Origin: Oreohelix idahoensis
Lineage: Eukaryota; Mollusca; Gastropoda; Stylommatophora; Oreohelicidae
Length of the DNA: 64,000 nt
Assembly: GCA_024509875.1 (NCBI GenBank)
Contig: JAMPIV010008506.1
Location: 101,899 to 165,898, forward strand
Direction of reading: 5' to 3'
How positions within the stretch are numbered: the first letter of the stretch is position 1; each line of letters starts with the position of its first letter. Below, piece by piece: positions 44,463-56,883 of this stretch. The translations under genes and the position numbers were made by a program. The notes beneath the pieces are model-generated. The model had not been told where the DNA came from. It saw only the letters and a program-made list of their open reading frames with translations, and ran no database searches.

Positions 44463-44517
44463 AAACAGACATTATATGTCAGTCCTTTATTCTATATACA
44501 CATATAGAAATTTATTA

Positions 44518-45891
44518 TTATTTCTGGGGTTTACGGTGATTCTCATCACACGGATGGCGGCTTAAAAAATCCGCTCCCAGATTGGTTTTTCCAGATATAT
44601 ATTCAATGCTAAAATTATATGGAGCCAGAAGCAAAGACCATCGGAGTAACCTAGAGTTCTCATGCTTAGCCTGTGCTAAAAACGATAAAGGTTTGTGGTC
44701 AGTTTGCAACTTAAATGCCTTCCCATATAGATAAATATTGAATTTCTTTATTGCCCATATTACTGCAAGACATTCTTTTTCGCTAGTTGAGTAGTTGATT
44801 TCAGCTTTATTCAACTTTCTGCTAGCATATGCCACTGGGCTTAATTCCCCATCCAATGCATCTGATTTCTGTAGTAAAGTTGCACCTAACCCAATATTAC
44901 TTGCATCCGTCCTTACTATGAATTCTTGACTTAAGTCAGGTAATTTCAAAATGGGTTTACTTGTGAGCTTTTCCTTCAATTCTTGGTAAGTCATTTCACA
45001 TTGTGGTGTCCATGTAATGCGATCTGGAAGTCCTTTACGTGTCAATTCCGTTAAAGGTGCACATATGGAATTAAAGTTTTTGATATACTTCTGGTAGAAA
45101 CCACATAATGAGACAAAGGATCTCACGTCCTTCTTGGTTTGTGGTCTCGGGGCTTTCTGTAGTTTCTCTAAATTCTTTGGGTCAGGGGTCATGTTTCCCT
45201 GATAAACTGTGTGTCCCAAAAATTCCAATTCTTTACATCCAACGCAACATTTGGTTGGTCGGGCTGTTAAATTTGCCTCCCTAAGTCGATCAAACAGCAT
45301 GTTCAGAGAGTCAATGTGTTCCTCAAATGTTTCTGTTGCTATAAGGATATCATCCATAAAATTTGTTATACAGGGATTATTCAGAGGATCCAATAATTTT
45401 CTCATCATTCTAGAGAAGACACTAGGTGCATTCTTCAATCCAAATGGCAATCTATTAAACTCATAGTGTCCTTCTGAGGTACTAAAAGCTAGGTATGGTC
45501 TAACCTCAGGCTTTACTGGAATCTGATAGTATCCTTTACTCAGATCCACTTTTGAGAAATATTTAGCTTTATTTAGCCTGGCAAACAGCTGATTTGTATC
45601 CGGCAATGGATCCACCTGTCCTTCTGTAATAGCATTCAGTCTCCTGTAATCTATACAGAGTCTATGTTCTCCAGAGGGCTTCCTTAAAAGTACAACACCG
45701 GAACTATACGAAGACTCACTGTGCGAAATAATTCCTTCCTTCAATAGATAGTCTATCTCTTCCTTCAAAGCTTTTTCCTTAGCAAACGGAATCGAATATG
45801 GTTTCATACAGACAGGTGTGGAGTCTATGAGTTTCATATCATATTCCAATAGGTTTGTATGCCCTGGTCGGTCTGTTAAACACCTCTGCAT
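44518..45891 (-). pseudogene. pol: Element C pol, RT and RNase H part
   Basis: 457-residue frame, Ty3-type RT: YSSGVVLLRKPSGEHRLCID, YRRLNAIT, KVDLSKGYYQIPV, RLPFGLKNAPSVFSRMM, catalytic NFMDDILIATE, then connection domain (SLCGFYQKYIKNFNSI) and RNase H (VRTDASNIGLGATLLQ, KECLAVIWAIKKFN, QTDHKPLSFL, GADFLSRHP). It ends with the pol stop just before the 3' LTR. The domain itself is intact, but it is out of frame with the preceding ORF: the two overlap at 45839-45891 and a one-base insertion near 45875 accounts for the break. The ATG at its start is fortuitous. Confidence 0.9.
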
Positions 45892-48165
45892 GATTATTTA
45901 GAACCTGTTGCACTCTCTCTTTCTGAGTTTTCGTTAAATGTGTACTGATTTTCACCTGTGCTGCTGTCTCACAGGGGTGTAATGGATATTCAAATGATGA
46001 AAGTGGTTCCTTTTTCATCTCCATGGCGATGGACAAGGTCAACAAGTGTGTCTCTTCCTGATGTTCTCTTTCCAAATATTTCTTCAGGAGATTCACATGA
46101 TAGATTTTTTCTTTCCCCTTCTTATCTATCTTATAATTTGTTCTAGACACCTTCTCTAGAACTGTATATGGACCCTGCCATCCAATTTGTAACTTATTCT
46201 GACTCCCAGGCAAAAGAAGCAGTACTTTCTCTCCCACAGCCAAATTTCTGTCTTTCGCCTTCCTGTTATAATAGGCAGCATGTTTCTTCCTGGCTTGTTT
46301 CAAATTTTCATTGGCAAGTTTCCAGCCAGTTTTTAACCGAGTGGTCAGCTCATTCACATATTGGTATGAAGATGTAATGTTTTCCTCTGCCTTTTCATCA
46401 GTCCACGTTCTTAACAAAGCTACATATGGACCTTTTAATTGTGTGGACCTATTTGTCCATGCACCGGTATGGTCTCTTCCACTCGAAGCTTTATAGTGAT
46501 GATTTTTCTTCCCAGAATTATCATTCACAAAACGACCGCTACCAATTTTTCTTTTGGGGCTTTCTCCCCACTTAAAATTCTTGATGAGAGATTTCCTCTC
46601 TACATCCTCTTCCTCCAGTTTGTTTAAGTCCGATTGAGGGATTGTCGGCTTATCCTGGGGTAAGACATCTTTTTGCACTCTCCGCATAGTGGCCATTGTA
46701 AAACAGTTAAGTGAAGCTTGTCCGTGAAAAGGGGCTTCCCATTCCATTTGGTCCACTTTATCAAATCTATTTTTCCTTTTATTGTCAGGCCTGATTTTGC
46801 CCCGTGGCGTGTCCAGGTCCTGATCCATGTTCCCACTTGTGGGTGTTCCCTCATGTGCTATGCTACACCTTTCTACAAAATTTTCAATGTCCCATCTTGC
46901 TTTGGGCCAATAATAATTGTGAGCCACCTTTTGAATGATGGTACCTATCTTCTCATGGTCCCCATCTGGTTTCACATGTAGACTCCTTATTAATTCTGTC
47001 CTATATCTTTTTGGAAGAACCAGCTGTCCGTGACCATTGGATCTAGCTCCAGTCTTCCTATACATCAACTTGTTTTTCATGTAAAAATCTCCCTTGCCTG
47101 GAGTTGTATGACAAGTTGACAATTTTCTGAAACAAGGCTTGAGTGTTTTATCCCCAGCCTGTGCCTTCCTCATCTCTTCTGGAGTGGTATCTAACATAAT
47201 ATCCTCCTCCTGTCTTGAGGTCGACCTGACCTGAAGGGTTGCCATATACACAGGTTTCCTTCTGCAACGGTCAGTGTCATGATTGTCCATCTGACAATTT
47301 TTACACCACCTTTTTCCTTGGTTGAAAGATTTTCTTTCATCATATTTCCTTTCATCGAATTGTGGGAATTTATTTTTATTGTCATACCGTGGCCTATCAA
47401 ATTGGTGCTTACCTTTATTTTGATCCTTAGGATCAAATTTATTAAAGTTCTGTGGTGCCCTAAAGTTATCCACCTGTTTCTTTTTATTACCTGTTACCTC
47501 TGCTTGAGCTGCTTGATACCTTTCAGCAACATTTAGCAACTCACCCAGCCTCTCTGCACCTTGTTCCATGAGAAACTTTCTCAGGTCTGGAGCCATGGAC
47601 TCTCTTAGTTGCTCTATAAGGACCATTTCCTTAAGATCTTGGGTTTTCCCCAGAGAAGTCCATTTCTCCAAGTATGTCTCGATTCGTGCAGAGAACTGGT
47701 GATAGGTTTCACCTGACAGTAGTTTAGCATTCCTAAATTTTTTCCTGTAAAACTCTGCATTCTTTTCATACCTTAACAAAAGAGCCTGCTTTAGCATGTC
47801 ATAATTTTCCTGATCACCTCTGCTCATTTTTGCAAAAACTTCATAAGCTGCCCCACGAAGTCCCTGAGATAACTTTAAGCTCCACCTTTCTCTCTCTAAC
47901 CCATACGTGGTAGCTAATAGTTCATACCTATTTATATAGCTCTCAATATCATCGTCTTTCTCAACAAAATGATCTAAATGAAAATTCATAGCTGAGATTG
48001 AGGCTCCTTGAGTAACCGTAGCATCAGAGGCAAAGGGACTGGCACCATTTTCAGGAGCATGGCCTTGAAACTCAAACTCCCTTAGTCGTAACTCATGTTC
48101 CCTTTGTAATCTTTTATCTTCTGCTTCCCTTTCTGCAGCTAATTTCTCTCTTCCCTTTCTGCAGC
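45839..48165 (-). CDS. gag: Element C gag plus integrase remnants (716-residue ORF)
   Basis: Open from about 48165 with the first ATG at 47989. Residues 1-170 form a capsid-type Gag (IESYINRYELLATTYGL, FRNAKLLSGETYHQFSARIE, LIEQLRESMAPDLRKFLMEQ), then a basic linker and a CCHC knuckle (WCKNCQMDNHDTDRCRR) near 232. Directly after this comes an integrase zinc domain (LHVKPDGDHEKIGTI, YYWPKARWDIENFVERCSI), whose last Cys looks replaced by Ala. Then about 160 residues without a DDE core, and finally the integrase C-terminal domain (ENLKQARKKHAAYYNRKA, LQIGWQGPYTVLEKV, YHVNLLKKYLE). No protease lies between knuckle and zinc domain. The ORF is nevertheless open throughout. Confidence 0.85.
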
Positions 48166-48478
48166 CTGTCTTCTTTCCTCGGCTTCCCTTTCTGCAGCTA
48201 TTTTCTTCTCTTCTGCTTCCAATTTCTTAGACTCTTTGTCAGCCTCAATCACCTCTTGTCTCAGCCTCACCTCTCTTAGTCTCAGCCTCAGCTTCAAATT
48301 GTAACTTCTTAATTTCCCTGTCAGCCTCTAACTTTCTTTCGGCTTCAAACCTTCTTTCTTCACGTTCAATAAATTTGTCACATTCCGTCGTGACATAGGC
48401 AACCATAACTTGCCCATCTAATCCTAACTCTTTTGCAGTCTGAACCGCAGCAGATCGAAATTTGGCCAGGTCCGCCAT
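48150..48478 (-). pseudogene. Element C N-terminal coiled-coil segment
   Basis: Starts MADLAKFRSAAVQTAKELGL and continues with EREERRFEAERKLEADREIK and similar charged heptads. The frame stops at 48245, and the coil goes on in other frames (AEREAEERRQAAEREE, LQREHELRLREFEFQGH) into the gag ORF, so two frame breaks separate it from gag. Counterpart of the coiled-coil ORF 23063-23653 of Element B. Confidence 0.75.
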
Positions 48479-48644
48479 TGTCTATTATGTAAATTTATAC
48501 AATGTCTAACCAACAATTCAATCTCTAATGGACAACACAGGCACCGTGAGCTCAACCTTATTTAATTCCACCCAAGGATACCTTTTAATTCTTATATTCC
48601 CTGAAGTGAATTACCCCCAATATTTTTAATAGTTAAAGATTCAA

Positions 48645-48666
48645 AATCCCAAGAGCGAGACCCCAA
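48645..48666 (-). other. Element C primer-binding site (candidate)
   Basis: Minus strand reads TGGGGTCTCGCTCTTGGGAT beginning 5 bases inside the LTR. It resembles the TGGGGGCTCGTCCGGGAT type that pairs with tRNA-Pro in some vertebrate retroviruses, but the tRNA here is unverified. Confidence 0.55.
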
Positions 48667-48670
48667 TATA

Positions 48671-51073
48671 TGTGGTGAAGTGGGATGTTATAAATACTTA
48701 TAGGGAACTTAGTGTACTGACTGAGATCAGCTGTGAAGGTATCTATATCTATTAAGAGTAGTGTATTATAGATAACCTTACTTGCTACCACATATCTATA
48801 TATCTCAGTCAGAATTATTCTGGAATAGTGTGATGCTACGTTATGTGTCTAGGGTATGTGTATGGTGAAGTGTAAGTCACAACAACAGACAGATAAACAA
48901 TTTAATTTAATCCACTACTCTTAACAACACTGTGACACTCACATACATATAACACTCTATGAGAATAGCTTAAAGAAGTCACTCGTAACGGTTCAAATAA
49001 CAATATGTATTCATTACTAGCATGAATGAATATGTGTCCTGATTCAACTACAAGGGAACCAGGAATCACAATCAATTTAAATTACAAGTTATGTACAGAA
49101 TGTATTTAATATGAATATTGTAGTGACATATATTATTACAAATGTTCTATGTGTGTCAGTTGTGTAGTAGTAAAATGAGGTAATACTGGTTTTGTTTTGT
49201 TCAAGCTCTGTTGGTATTTGTCATCATGACTTCAATAGTTTGTCTTTAGGGACCAGTATTGGAGATGTTCACAGTTCCTGATTTTAAGACAAGTAAATTC
49301 CCCTCTGAATAGTATTTTTATAAAGTTATTTCAAGATGAGGGGACATAATGTTGAGCTCAGCTGGCCAACTCTGCTTATCTTGAGTGATGGCGGCAGGAA
49401 AGGACTCCTCTGCTCGAATTCTCCTCTGGGCTCAGGAGACACCTCACTGATAGCTAAAAAGACCAAGGAGTATGCTGTCCGACTCTGGATTCAGCAAATC
49501 TCTGACCAGATGCTGCTCAGTACCATCAAGACCACTGTCCCTGAAATCAAGAAGGATGTACCTTCTACTTCATAACTAATTTATATTCTCTTTTTACACT
49601 GATCACAATACAGCACAAACATTGCGTTCAGAGCGTTAGGCCAACAGTCAGCTTCATCTGAAATACTTTATACCAGCATTACCATCCTTAATGGTTACTA
49701 CGCCTCTGCACTTCCAGCATTATTTCTTTCTAGTCAATCATCCAGGTGTCAGTGTACTGTTTGGCCATTCCATGCCGTTTTACTTCTCTCCGACACCCTC
49801 TGTTCAGGCTGGAGCATTTTAGGCTTTACCTCACGTTTGCCACTGAACTACACATATATATACAGGCATAAATCAACAATTCACATTCAATTTTCATTAA
49901 AAGATATTAAATGGTTCAAGCTTACCACAATTCATACGAATAACACAGATACGTTGATTAGCAATGAATTCTGGCACAAACTGGCACAAATTTCCATCTG
50001 CCTATGTTCCAGGCTTTTATATTGAGACAAACATATGCTGGCTTCAACGCACTGATGCTTTATCAAGCTATTTTAAACAAGTGGTCTCGAACTAACGCTC
50101 CCAAGTGTGTATATCAGCGAGACTGGCCAATGAGCCACGTTTCGACAAGTGTTTGAAAAAATGTTACCTTTCCCCGTTTCCCCTAACAACCAAGATAGTA
50201 TTTATAGCCCGACCAATCGTGGTTAGGCTTACATTTGTTGCGCTCCAATCAATTTGGAGTTTACATGGTAGGCTATTTCTGTAACGTAAATTTTTTTCAA
50301 ACACGTTAAAAAAAAATCTTATGAGCAGAAATGATTTTATGCTGTCAGGCACCCCCAATATTTTATTTTGGGTATAATTTATTAATTCCTGGACTATTTG
50401 CGTAACGTTTTACATATTATTTGTCAGCAAGCCCTAAGGAACCCAAAAATACTAATTTAAAGGAGCTACGTGGCTGCGTTCAAAATATGCAATTTCTTCT
50501 ACCTCCTGTTTGGAAGATGTGCTGTCTGGGTACTGTTATGTGTTCAAACGTAAACCCATCTATTGTTATCTTTTCTAATAAGAGTCTGTTATGATTTATA
50601 AACCTAACTCTGGGAAAGGGTAGTGTATTTTATCACTGTCCGTCTGAAAAAGTTAGTGCTTGTAGACTTACACGCGTGATGCCAGCATTTGTATATCGCG
50701 CGTCGCGTGTTGCATGCGTTCCTGATTTTCAGCCCTCCCCTCTCGCCATCCTTTTGTCCATCTGTTCGTTCGTTTTGGTAACGTAATATAATTAATGTTA
50801 GGATTAATTTAGGTCATTACGCAGTCTCTCAATGTTTTTCTTAGAAATGCAGCACACGTTTCATTGAAGAAGGCGGGTAATATACAGTAAGCTTTTACTA
50901 TCAACATGAAAGCGTTACAATTTGCAGACGAAGCAGAAAACAAGGGGGATTTCGAGTACATTCCTTGTGACAGCACTGTTATTTTACCATTGCTCTTCTC
51001 TTTATTAATTTTATTTGTTAGGCTTCATATTTACCTAATAATTTATATATGTGGATTAGAATATTTCATGACA
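48671..51073 (-). repeat. Element C 5' LTR (2403 bp)
   Basis: Full copy. Near its left (U5) end 48717-48727 and 48802-48812 are a perfect 11-bp inverted repeat (CTGACTGAGAT/ATCTCAGTCAG) that can form a stem; the right arm lies in the segment deleted from the other LTR. Confidence 0.93.
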
Positions 51074-51489
51074 ATCATACATCATGAGTTCTGATCCAGT
51101 CTGCGCAATGTTTTTCTAATATGTGCTGTTTATGAATTGTCTTACCACCCTTTTCTGAACACAAAACATCGAGCTATCGATGCTGTTATTGATTCCAACT
51201 AATTGGTTTACTGTGTGATATTTTGTTGTGTCCTTTCTGCGCAATGTTTTCTTAATATGTGAGTTTATGAATTGTTCCTTTACTGGGAATAGCTTTCTGA
51301 ATCAAAGACATATAAAGTCTCTATTGATGCTGTTATTGGTTCTTTACTAATTGGTTTACTGTGTTGTGATTTGTTGTTGTGTACTTTCTCTAAATGCTTC
51401 TCTCGCTGAGTTGAATTGTTCTTGGGCAATAAAAAGATATGTTTGAATTGTCAATATCAAATTATATCTTGTTTGTCTTTAATTTTTCA

Positions 51490-52420
51490 GTGTTGTGTAA
51501 TGATTGCTCTTGTAAGATCTTTATAAACTTTTTGTGTGAGATATCTGTGGCAGTGATTCCCTATAAATGCTCTGCTATTATAAGCCTGTTGTATGATTTT
51601 GTGTTTGGCTAGTACCTTGTCCAAGTGTGAGCAAACTGGACCAGACCTAGTACACAGATCTTGAAACTGAAGTTTGGCCAGCGCATCTTGTGCATTTTCA
51701 AGTCTAACTTTAAAACTATCTGTCTCCTCCTTATCCTCACAAAGTTCAATACCTACCTGAAAAAATTCAATTTTAGCTCCTAATTCTTCTGCCTATTTCC
51801 AGTTCCTACTAAATCTCTTCAAGTTCTTAAAAAGTACTAATGTTTGCATGTATCTCTTGCGAATTCTCAAATATCTTTGCGTCTATTGTATCAGCTACCT
51901 GTTCTAGAAGTCTGTGGTGTTTCAAAACAATGCCTAAATAAAATATGAAGGTAAGGAGGAGCTACATTTTCAATTTCAATCTCTAACATTGGTTTGTGTA
52001 AACAATTATGGTAATGTGCCACTTGCCTTTTATTCCCTTTCCCATATTTCATATATCTATTGTAATCTCTTATCAACATGGCCAAACTTCTTGGTTTGCA
52101 AGTTGTATGCTCTCTGGATGTCTTTGATGAAAATGTTTGGTTTGTCTGGAGCTCAAGGAATATACCCATGTCTGTGGTGTCTCCAGCAAAACAAGGAACA
52201 TAATCCCCGAATAAGAAAACAACAACTTGTTTACCATCCCACTCTAAATATTTTAGTGACTCTATCTGAGCTTTCATGCCATTCATAAATATTTCTAAAT
52301 TATCATATGTATCTCTGACTCTAGCCATTGATAAAAGGATGGTATTAGATTTAGAATTTGGTTTCTCTAAATTTACTACCTGCATTGTAACTTTGAATGA
52401 AAGAAGATATACAAACAGTT
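51490..52420 (-). pseudogene. Orphan ORF of an uncharacterised metazoan family, decayed
   Basis: Minus strand: FKVTMQVVNLEKPNSKSNTI, DTYDNLEIFMNGMKAQIESL, VVVFLFGDY, then a stretch that does not fit, then SLAMLIRDYNRYMKYGKG and NVAPPYLHI. After a one-base shift near 51930 there follows GIVLKHHRLLEQVADTIDAK, and further on KHKIIQQAYNSRAFIGNHCH. I recall a widespread animal family with this order (FLFGDYEFLC, YGLSGxxGxxPCLWC, PPGLHI, FVGNHCHKYL), possibly transposon-linked, but cannot name its function. The middle motif is absent from this strand and appears on the plus strand at about 52128-52205 (MFGLSGAQGIYPCLWC), as if inverted. Not functional. Confidence 0.6.
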
Positions 52421-53210
52421 ACTTAGAATTCTTTGGCAGCCGTCGTGTGCACAGGATTGTCTACCAAAGAACACCAATGGAACAGTCCTTATCTCACACA
52501 CAATTAAAAAAAAAAAATTCATATTATAAATAGAAGATTAACAAGACTTGAAAGATAGATCAAATTATGTGGAAGTAATCTATCTATAGCTTTACATGTT
52601 TTCTGACGCTTATATACGTAGCTAAATATCATTATAAATGAATGAAAATGCAAAAACAGATGGTGCTTTACAAAAAGTTATTTTTTTACTACCTTATTTA
52701 AGATTTGTGAGTATCAGGAATGCGTTTACAGGGATTTAAATGCTATAAAATCTGGTGACAATATGCTTGTTCTTGTAATGCCCACACTCACAAAAAAACT
52801 GCCTACCACCCATTCTCAAGATATAAAACCAAAAAAAAAAAAAAAAAAAGTATGTGGAAATAATCTTTAGCTTCCCTTCGAGAAGTCTTTATAATTATAA
52901 ACTCAAACGAATGGGCCGATTTTTAGATATTAAATTAATAAAAAGATTACTTTTTTATGAATTTCCTTAAATGATGACGCTGTTTTCAAAAGTCTGTAAC
53001 TCCGTCAAAACTAATTTCAAAGAAATAAAAATGCAATCAAAAATAGAACACAGAACAAAGTTATAGTACACAAAAGAATTTTAGCGCTGTGTTTATCCAG
53101 AACGAGTGTGTAATGATTTATATTTTACTGATTTTACTCACACATCAGCTGATTTTCCCCGCCAAAAACTTAAATAGTCTTTTACGGTGCACACAAAATT
53201 TTATACCCGG
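52421..53210. other. AT-rich spacer, no gene seen
   Basis: Includes an A19 run near 52832. No supported ORF. Confidence 0.5.
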
Positions 53211-55355
53211 TGTCATGAAATATTCTAATCCACATATATAAATTATTAGGTAAATATGAAGCCTAACAAATAAAATTAATAAAGAGAAGAGCAATGGTAA
53301 AATGACATTGCTGTCACAAGGAATGTACTCGAAATCCCCCTTGTTTTCTGCTTCGTCTGCAAATTGTAACGCTTTCACGTTGATAGTAAAAGCTTACTGT
53401 ATTATACCCGCTTTCTTCAATGAAACGTGTGCTGTATTTCTTGGAAAAAACATTGAGAGACTGCGTAATGACCTAAATTAATCCTAACATTAATTATATT
53501 ACGTTACCAAAACGAACGAACAGATGGACAAAAGGATAGCGAGAGGGGAGGGCTGAAAATCAGGAACGCATGCAACACGCGACGCGCGATATACAAATGC
53601 TGGCATCACGCGTGTAAGTCTACAAGCACTAACTTTTTCAGACGGACAGTGATAAAATACACTACCCTTTCCCAGAGTTAGGTTTATAAATCATAACAGA
53701 CTCTTATTAGAAAAGATAACATTAGATGGGTTTACGGTTGAAAACATAACAGTACCCAGACAGCACATCTTCCAAACAGGAGGTAGTAGAAAATACATAT
53801 TTTGAACGCAGCCACGTAGCTCTTTTAAAGTGGGAAAATTGGGTTCCTTAGGGCTTGCTGACAAATAATATGTAAAACGTTACGCCAATAGTCCAGGAAT
53901 TAATAAATTATACCCAAAATAAAATAGTGAGGCTGCCTGACAGCATAAAATCATTTCTGCTCATAAGATTTTTTTTTAACGTGTTTGAAAAAAATTTACG
54001 TTACAGAAATAGCCTACCATGTAAACTCCAAATTGATTGGAGCGCAACAAATGAAAGCCTAACCACGATTGGTCGGGCTATAAATACTATCTTGGTTGTT
54101 AGGGGAGACGGGAAAAGATAACATTTTTTCAAACACTTGTCGAAACGTGGCTCATTGGCCAGTCTCGCTGATATACACACTTGGGAGCGTTAGTTCGAAA
54201 CCACTTGTTTAAAGAAGCTTGATAAAGCATCAGTGCGTTGAAGCCAGCATATATTTGGCTCAATAAAAGCCTGGAACATAGGCAGATGGAAGTTTGTGCC
54301 AGTTTGTGCCAGAATTCATTGCTAATCAACGTATCTGTGTTATTCGTATGAATTGTGGTAAGCTTGAACCATTTAATATCTTTTAATGAAAATTGAATGT
54401 GAATTGTTGATTTATGCCTGTATATATATGTGTAGTTCAGTGGCAAACGTGAGGTAAAGCCTAAAATGCTCCAGCCTGAACGGAGGGTGTCGGAGAGAAG
54501 TAAAACGGCATGGAATGGCCAAACAGTACACTGACATCTGGATGATTGACTAGAAAGAAATAATGCTGGAAGTGCAGAGGCGTAGTGACCATTAAGGATG
54601 GTAATACTGGAATAAAGTATTTCAAATGAAGCTGACTGTTGGCCTAACGCTCTGAACGCAATGTTTGTGCTGTATTGTGATCAGTGTAAAAGAGAATATA
54701 AATTAGTTATGAAGTAGAAGGTACATCCTTCTTGATTGTGGGACAGTGGTCTTGATGGTACTGAGCAGCATCTGGTCAGAGATTTGCTGAATCCAGAGTC
54801 GGACAGCATACTCCTTGGTCTTTTTAGCTATCAGTGAGGTGTCTCCTGAGCCCAGAGGAGAATTCGAGCAGAGGAGTCATTTCCTGCCGCCATCACTCAA
54901 GATAAGCAGAGTTGGCCAGCTGAGCTCAACATTATGTCCCCTCATCTTGAAATAACTTTATAAAAATACTATTCAGAGGGGAATTTACTTGTCTTAAAAT
55001 CAGGAACTGTGAACATCTCCAATACTGATCCCTAAAGACAAACTATTGAAGTCATGATGACAAATACCAACAGAGCTTGAACAAAATAAAACCAGTATTA
55101 CCTCATTTTGCTACTACACAACTGACACACATAGAACATTTGTAATAATATATGTCACTACAATATTCATATTAAATACATTCTGTACATAACTTGTAAT
55201 TTAAATTGATTGTGATTCCTGGTTCCCTTGTAGTTGAATCAGGACACATATTCATTCATGCTAGTAATGAATACATATTGTTATTTGAACCGTTATGAGT
55301 GACTTCTTTAAGCTATTCTCATAGAGTGTTATATGTATGTGAGTGTCACAGTGTT
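53211..55355 (+). repeat. Third Element C LTR, inverted and truncated
   Basis: Begins TGTCATGAAATATTCTAATC, the reverse complement of the Element C LTR's right end, and follows it for about 2.1 kb to GAGTGTCACAGTGTT. The last about 255 bp of the LTR (the U5 end) are missing. It has no internal region. Many substitutions (e.g. near 53690-53840) show it is older than the Element C pair. Confidence 0.92.
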
Positions 55356-55700
55356 CTGGTTAACAGCCGTAAGCCCATTGAAGTTTCATATTGGGAATAC
55401 GGTGTTAGGCCCATATTTTCTTGACCATCATCACACTTGGGGTGATGTGGTCAGCATAACGCCGGCAGCCTTAACTCTCCAGAGTTGCTCTGGTACCCAA
55501 TTCATGAGGCTGGGTCGATCCCGGAGCCGGTTTTGCGGTTTAAAAAAATCCCACCTCAAGCTGGAGGAGGGATCGCACACCTTGGAACACCGAGCAAAGG
55601 AAGGCCAGTGCAATACACCACTGATCTTACCGCGGCTCATTGCTTGGAGTAGACTTCCTAGAAAGGGACCAGTTTCAGTTGTATCTACATGCTCCGAACG
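55356..55700 (+). repeat. Dispersed repeat (GGTCAGCATAACGCCGGCAG type)
   Basis: GC-richer than its surroundings; contains GGTACCCAATTCATGAGGCT and GGGTCGATCCCGGAGCCGG. I recognise this as a dispersed snail/slug-type repeat but cannot name it. Directly abuts the broken end of the inverted LTR. An overlapping 139-residue ORF is not credible as a gene. Confidence 0.5.
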
Positions 55701-56883
55701 GAACGCTAAGGAAAATGAAGACAATGATATTGACTCTCTCGTAATATTTTAAGAAAGGTTTAGAGATTAATTCGCCATGTTTTAATTTTAACTGGATAGT
55801 CGTGGACGGTTTGTGATTCAATTGACAATAATTCCGGTGATGCGGAAATTAATTATAGTTTACAAACTAAAAGATGACTAATCTTCCTGGTGTACTTACG
55901 GAGTCTCCTAAGGATCTAGTTTAAAAAACCAAAGAAGAAGAAAAAGAACCCTTGTCCATCAGGCATGTCGCATTGAGGCTGGTAAGGTTGGAGAATGTGC
56001 TTGGAGATCGTAAAACATATTAGGAAGCACAAACCATTTCATAAATCCACCATCCAAGAGATCAGGACTGTCTGCAAGACGGCAAAAATCAGAGTGGTTC
56101 TCCCCATGTATCGTTAATGAGCATATTAAATTGATATAATATTCCAACATAATGGAAAGACATCTTGGGAGATATTCTGTATTACACACACCACATCTAT
56201 ATCATTTCTAGTTTTCTGGGTAAATCTGTTAAAACACAGGAAAATACGATATCGAAGGGCGATTGGGATTCATATCAAAACCCCTCAGGGACATTCAAAA
56301 TGAATCTCGCCTTCATTTCATTGGACTAAACCACCGGTTTTCGGACACATCATCACTAGCATTAAGATTCAGTGTCTAATCGATTCTTCAAATTCAGGGT
56401 CATGATTTAATTTTGAAGACAGAAAAATTTCGCACACTTGTTTATTTCGATCCTAAATTGTTCAGTTCCCAAAAATGTTGCCAGCCCTGAAGCGTTGCCC
56501 GAAGTAGGAACCTTTAGTACACACGACTGTAATTACCTAAACTCAGTTTTTTTAGAGATAAAGTCCTAGACGATATGAAAAAACTGCGAGATGCCACAGC
56601 ATATGGTTGTAATTAAGCTGCACCAGAATACAGTTCAATATTATGCATTGGTTCGGGTGTTTCAGACATTGTTGTTTGGTGCTTGTGTAGCTGGGGTTGA
56701 CCGTTTTTGGTGTAATGTTGTTAGGGATCTACGTGTATGAGTTCGGTCATATACAACGTTGTGAGTTCTGATTTCAAATTATAATTTGTGTAGGAATAGA
56801 TCTAGATGCAAGCATCCATAAAAATCTCGCATTCTATTCTACCTTTTTATCACCAGAAATCACGTAACTGACACTTCTAAGAG
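55701..56883. other. Spacer; degenerate GCATGTCG core near 55962
   Basis: No gene. 55962-56000 (GGCATGTCGCATTGAGGCTG) resembles the repeat core at 34103 and 41063. Confidence 0.4.

Larger units (their letters stand above)
42122..51078 (-). mobile_element. Element C: Gmr1-type LTR retrotransposon lacking protease and integrase core
   Basis: LTRs at 42127-44450 (2324 bp) and 48671-51073 (2403 bp) start TGTGGTGAAG and end TTTCATGACA on the plus strand. The exact 5-bp duplication ATCAT flanks both (42122-42126, 51074-51078). On the minus strand: coiled-coil N-terminus, gag, zinc knuckle, integrase zinc domain and integrase C-terminal GPY domain, then RT and RNase H. Integrase before RT is the Gmr1 order, as in Element B, but I see no protease DSG/DTG and no DDE core. 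LTRs are about 99% alike apart from a 78-bp gap. A purine tract lies at 44451-44462. It looks like a young, non-autonomous derivative. Confidence 0.92.

Noticed and set aside
55333..55752. 139-residue ORF
   Set aside because: Spans the junction of a broken LTR and a dispersed repeat; no domain.
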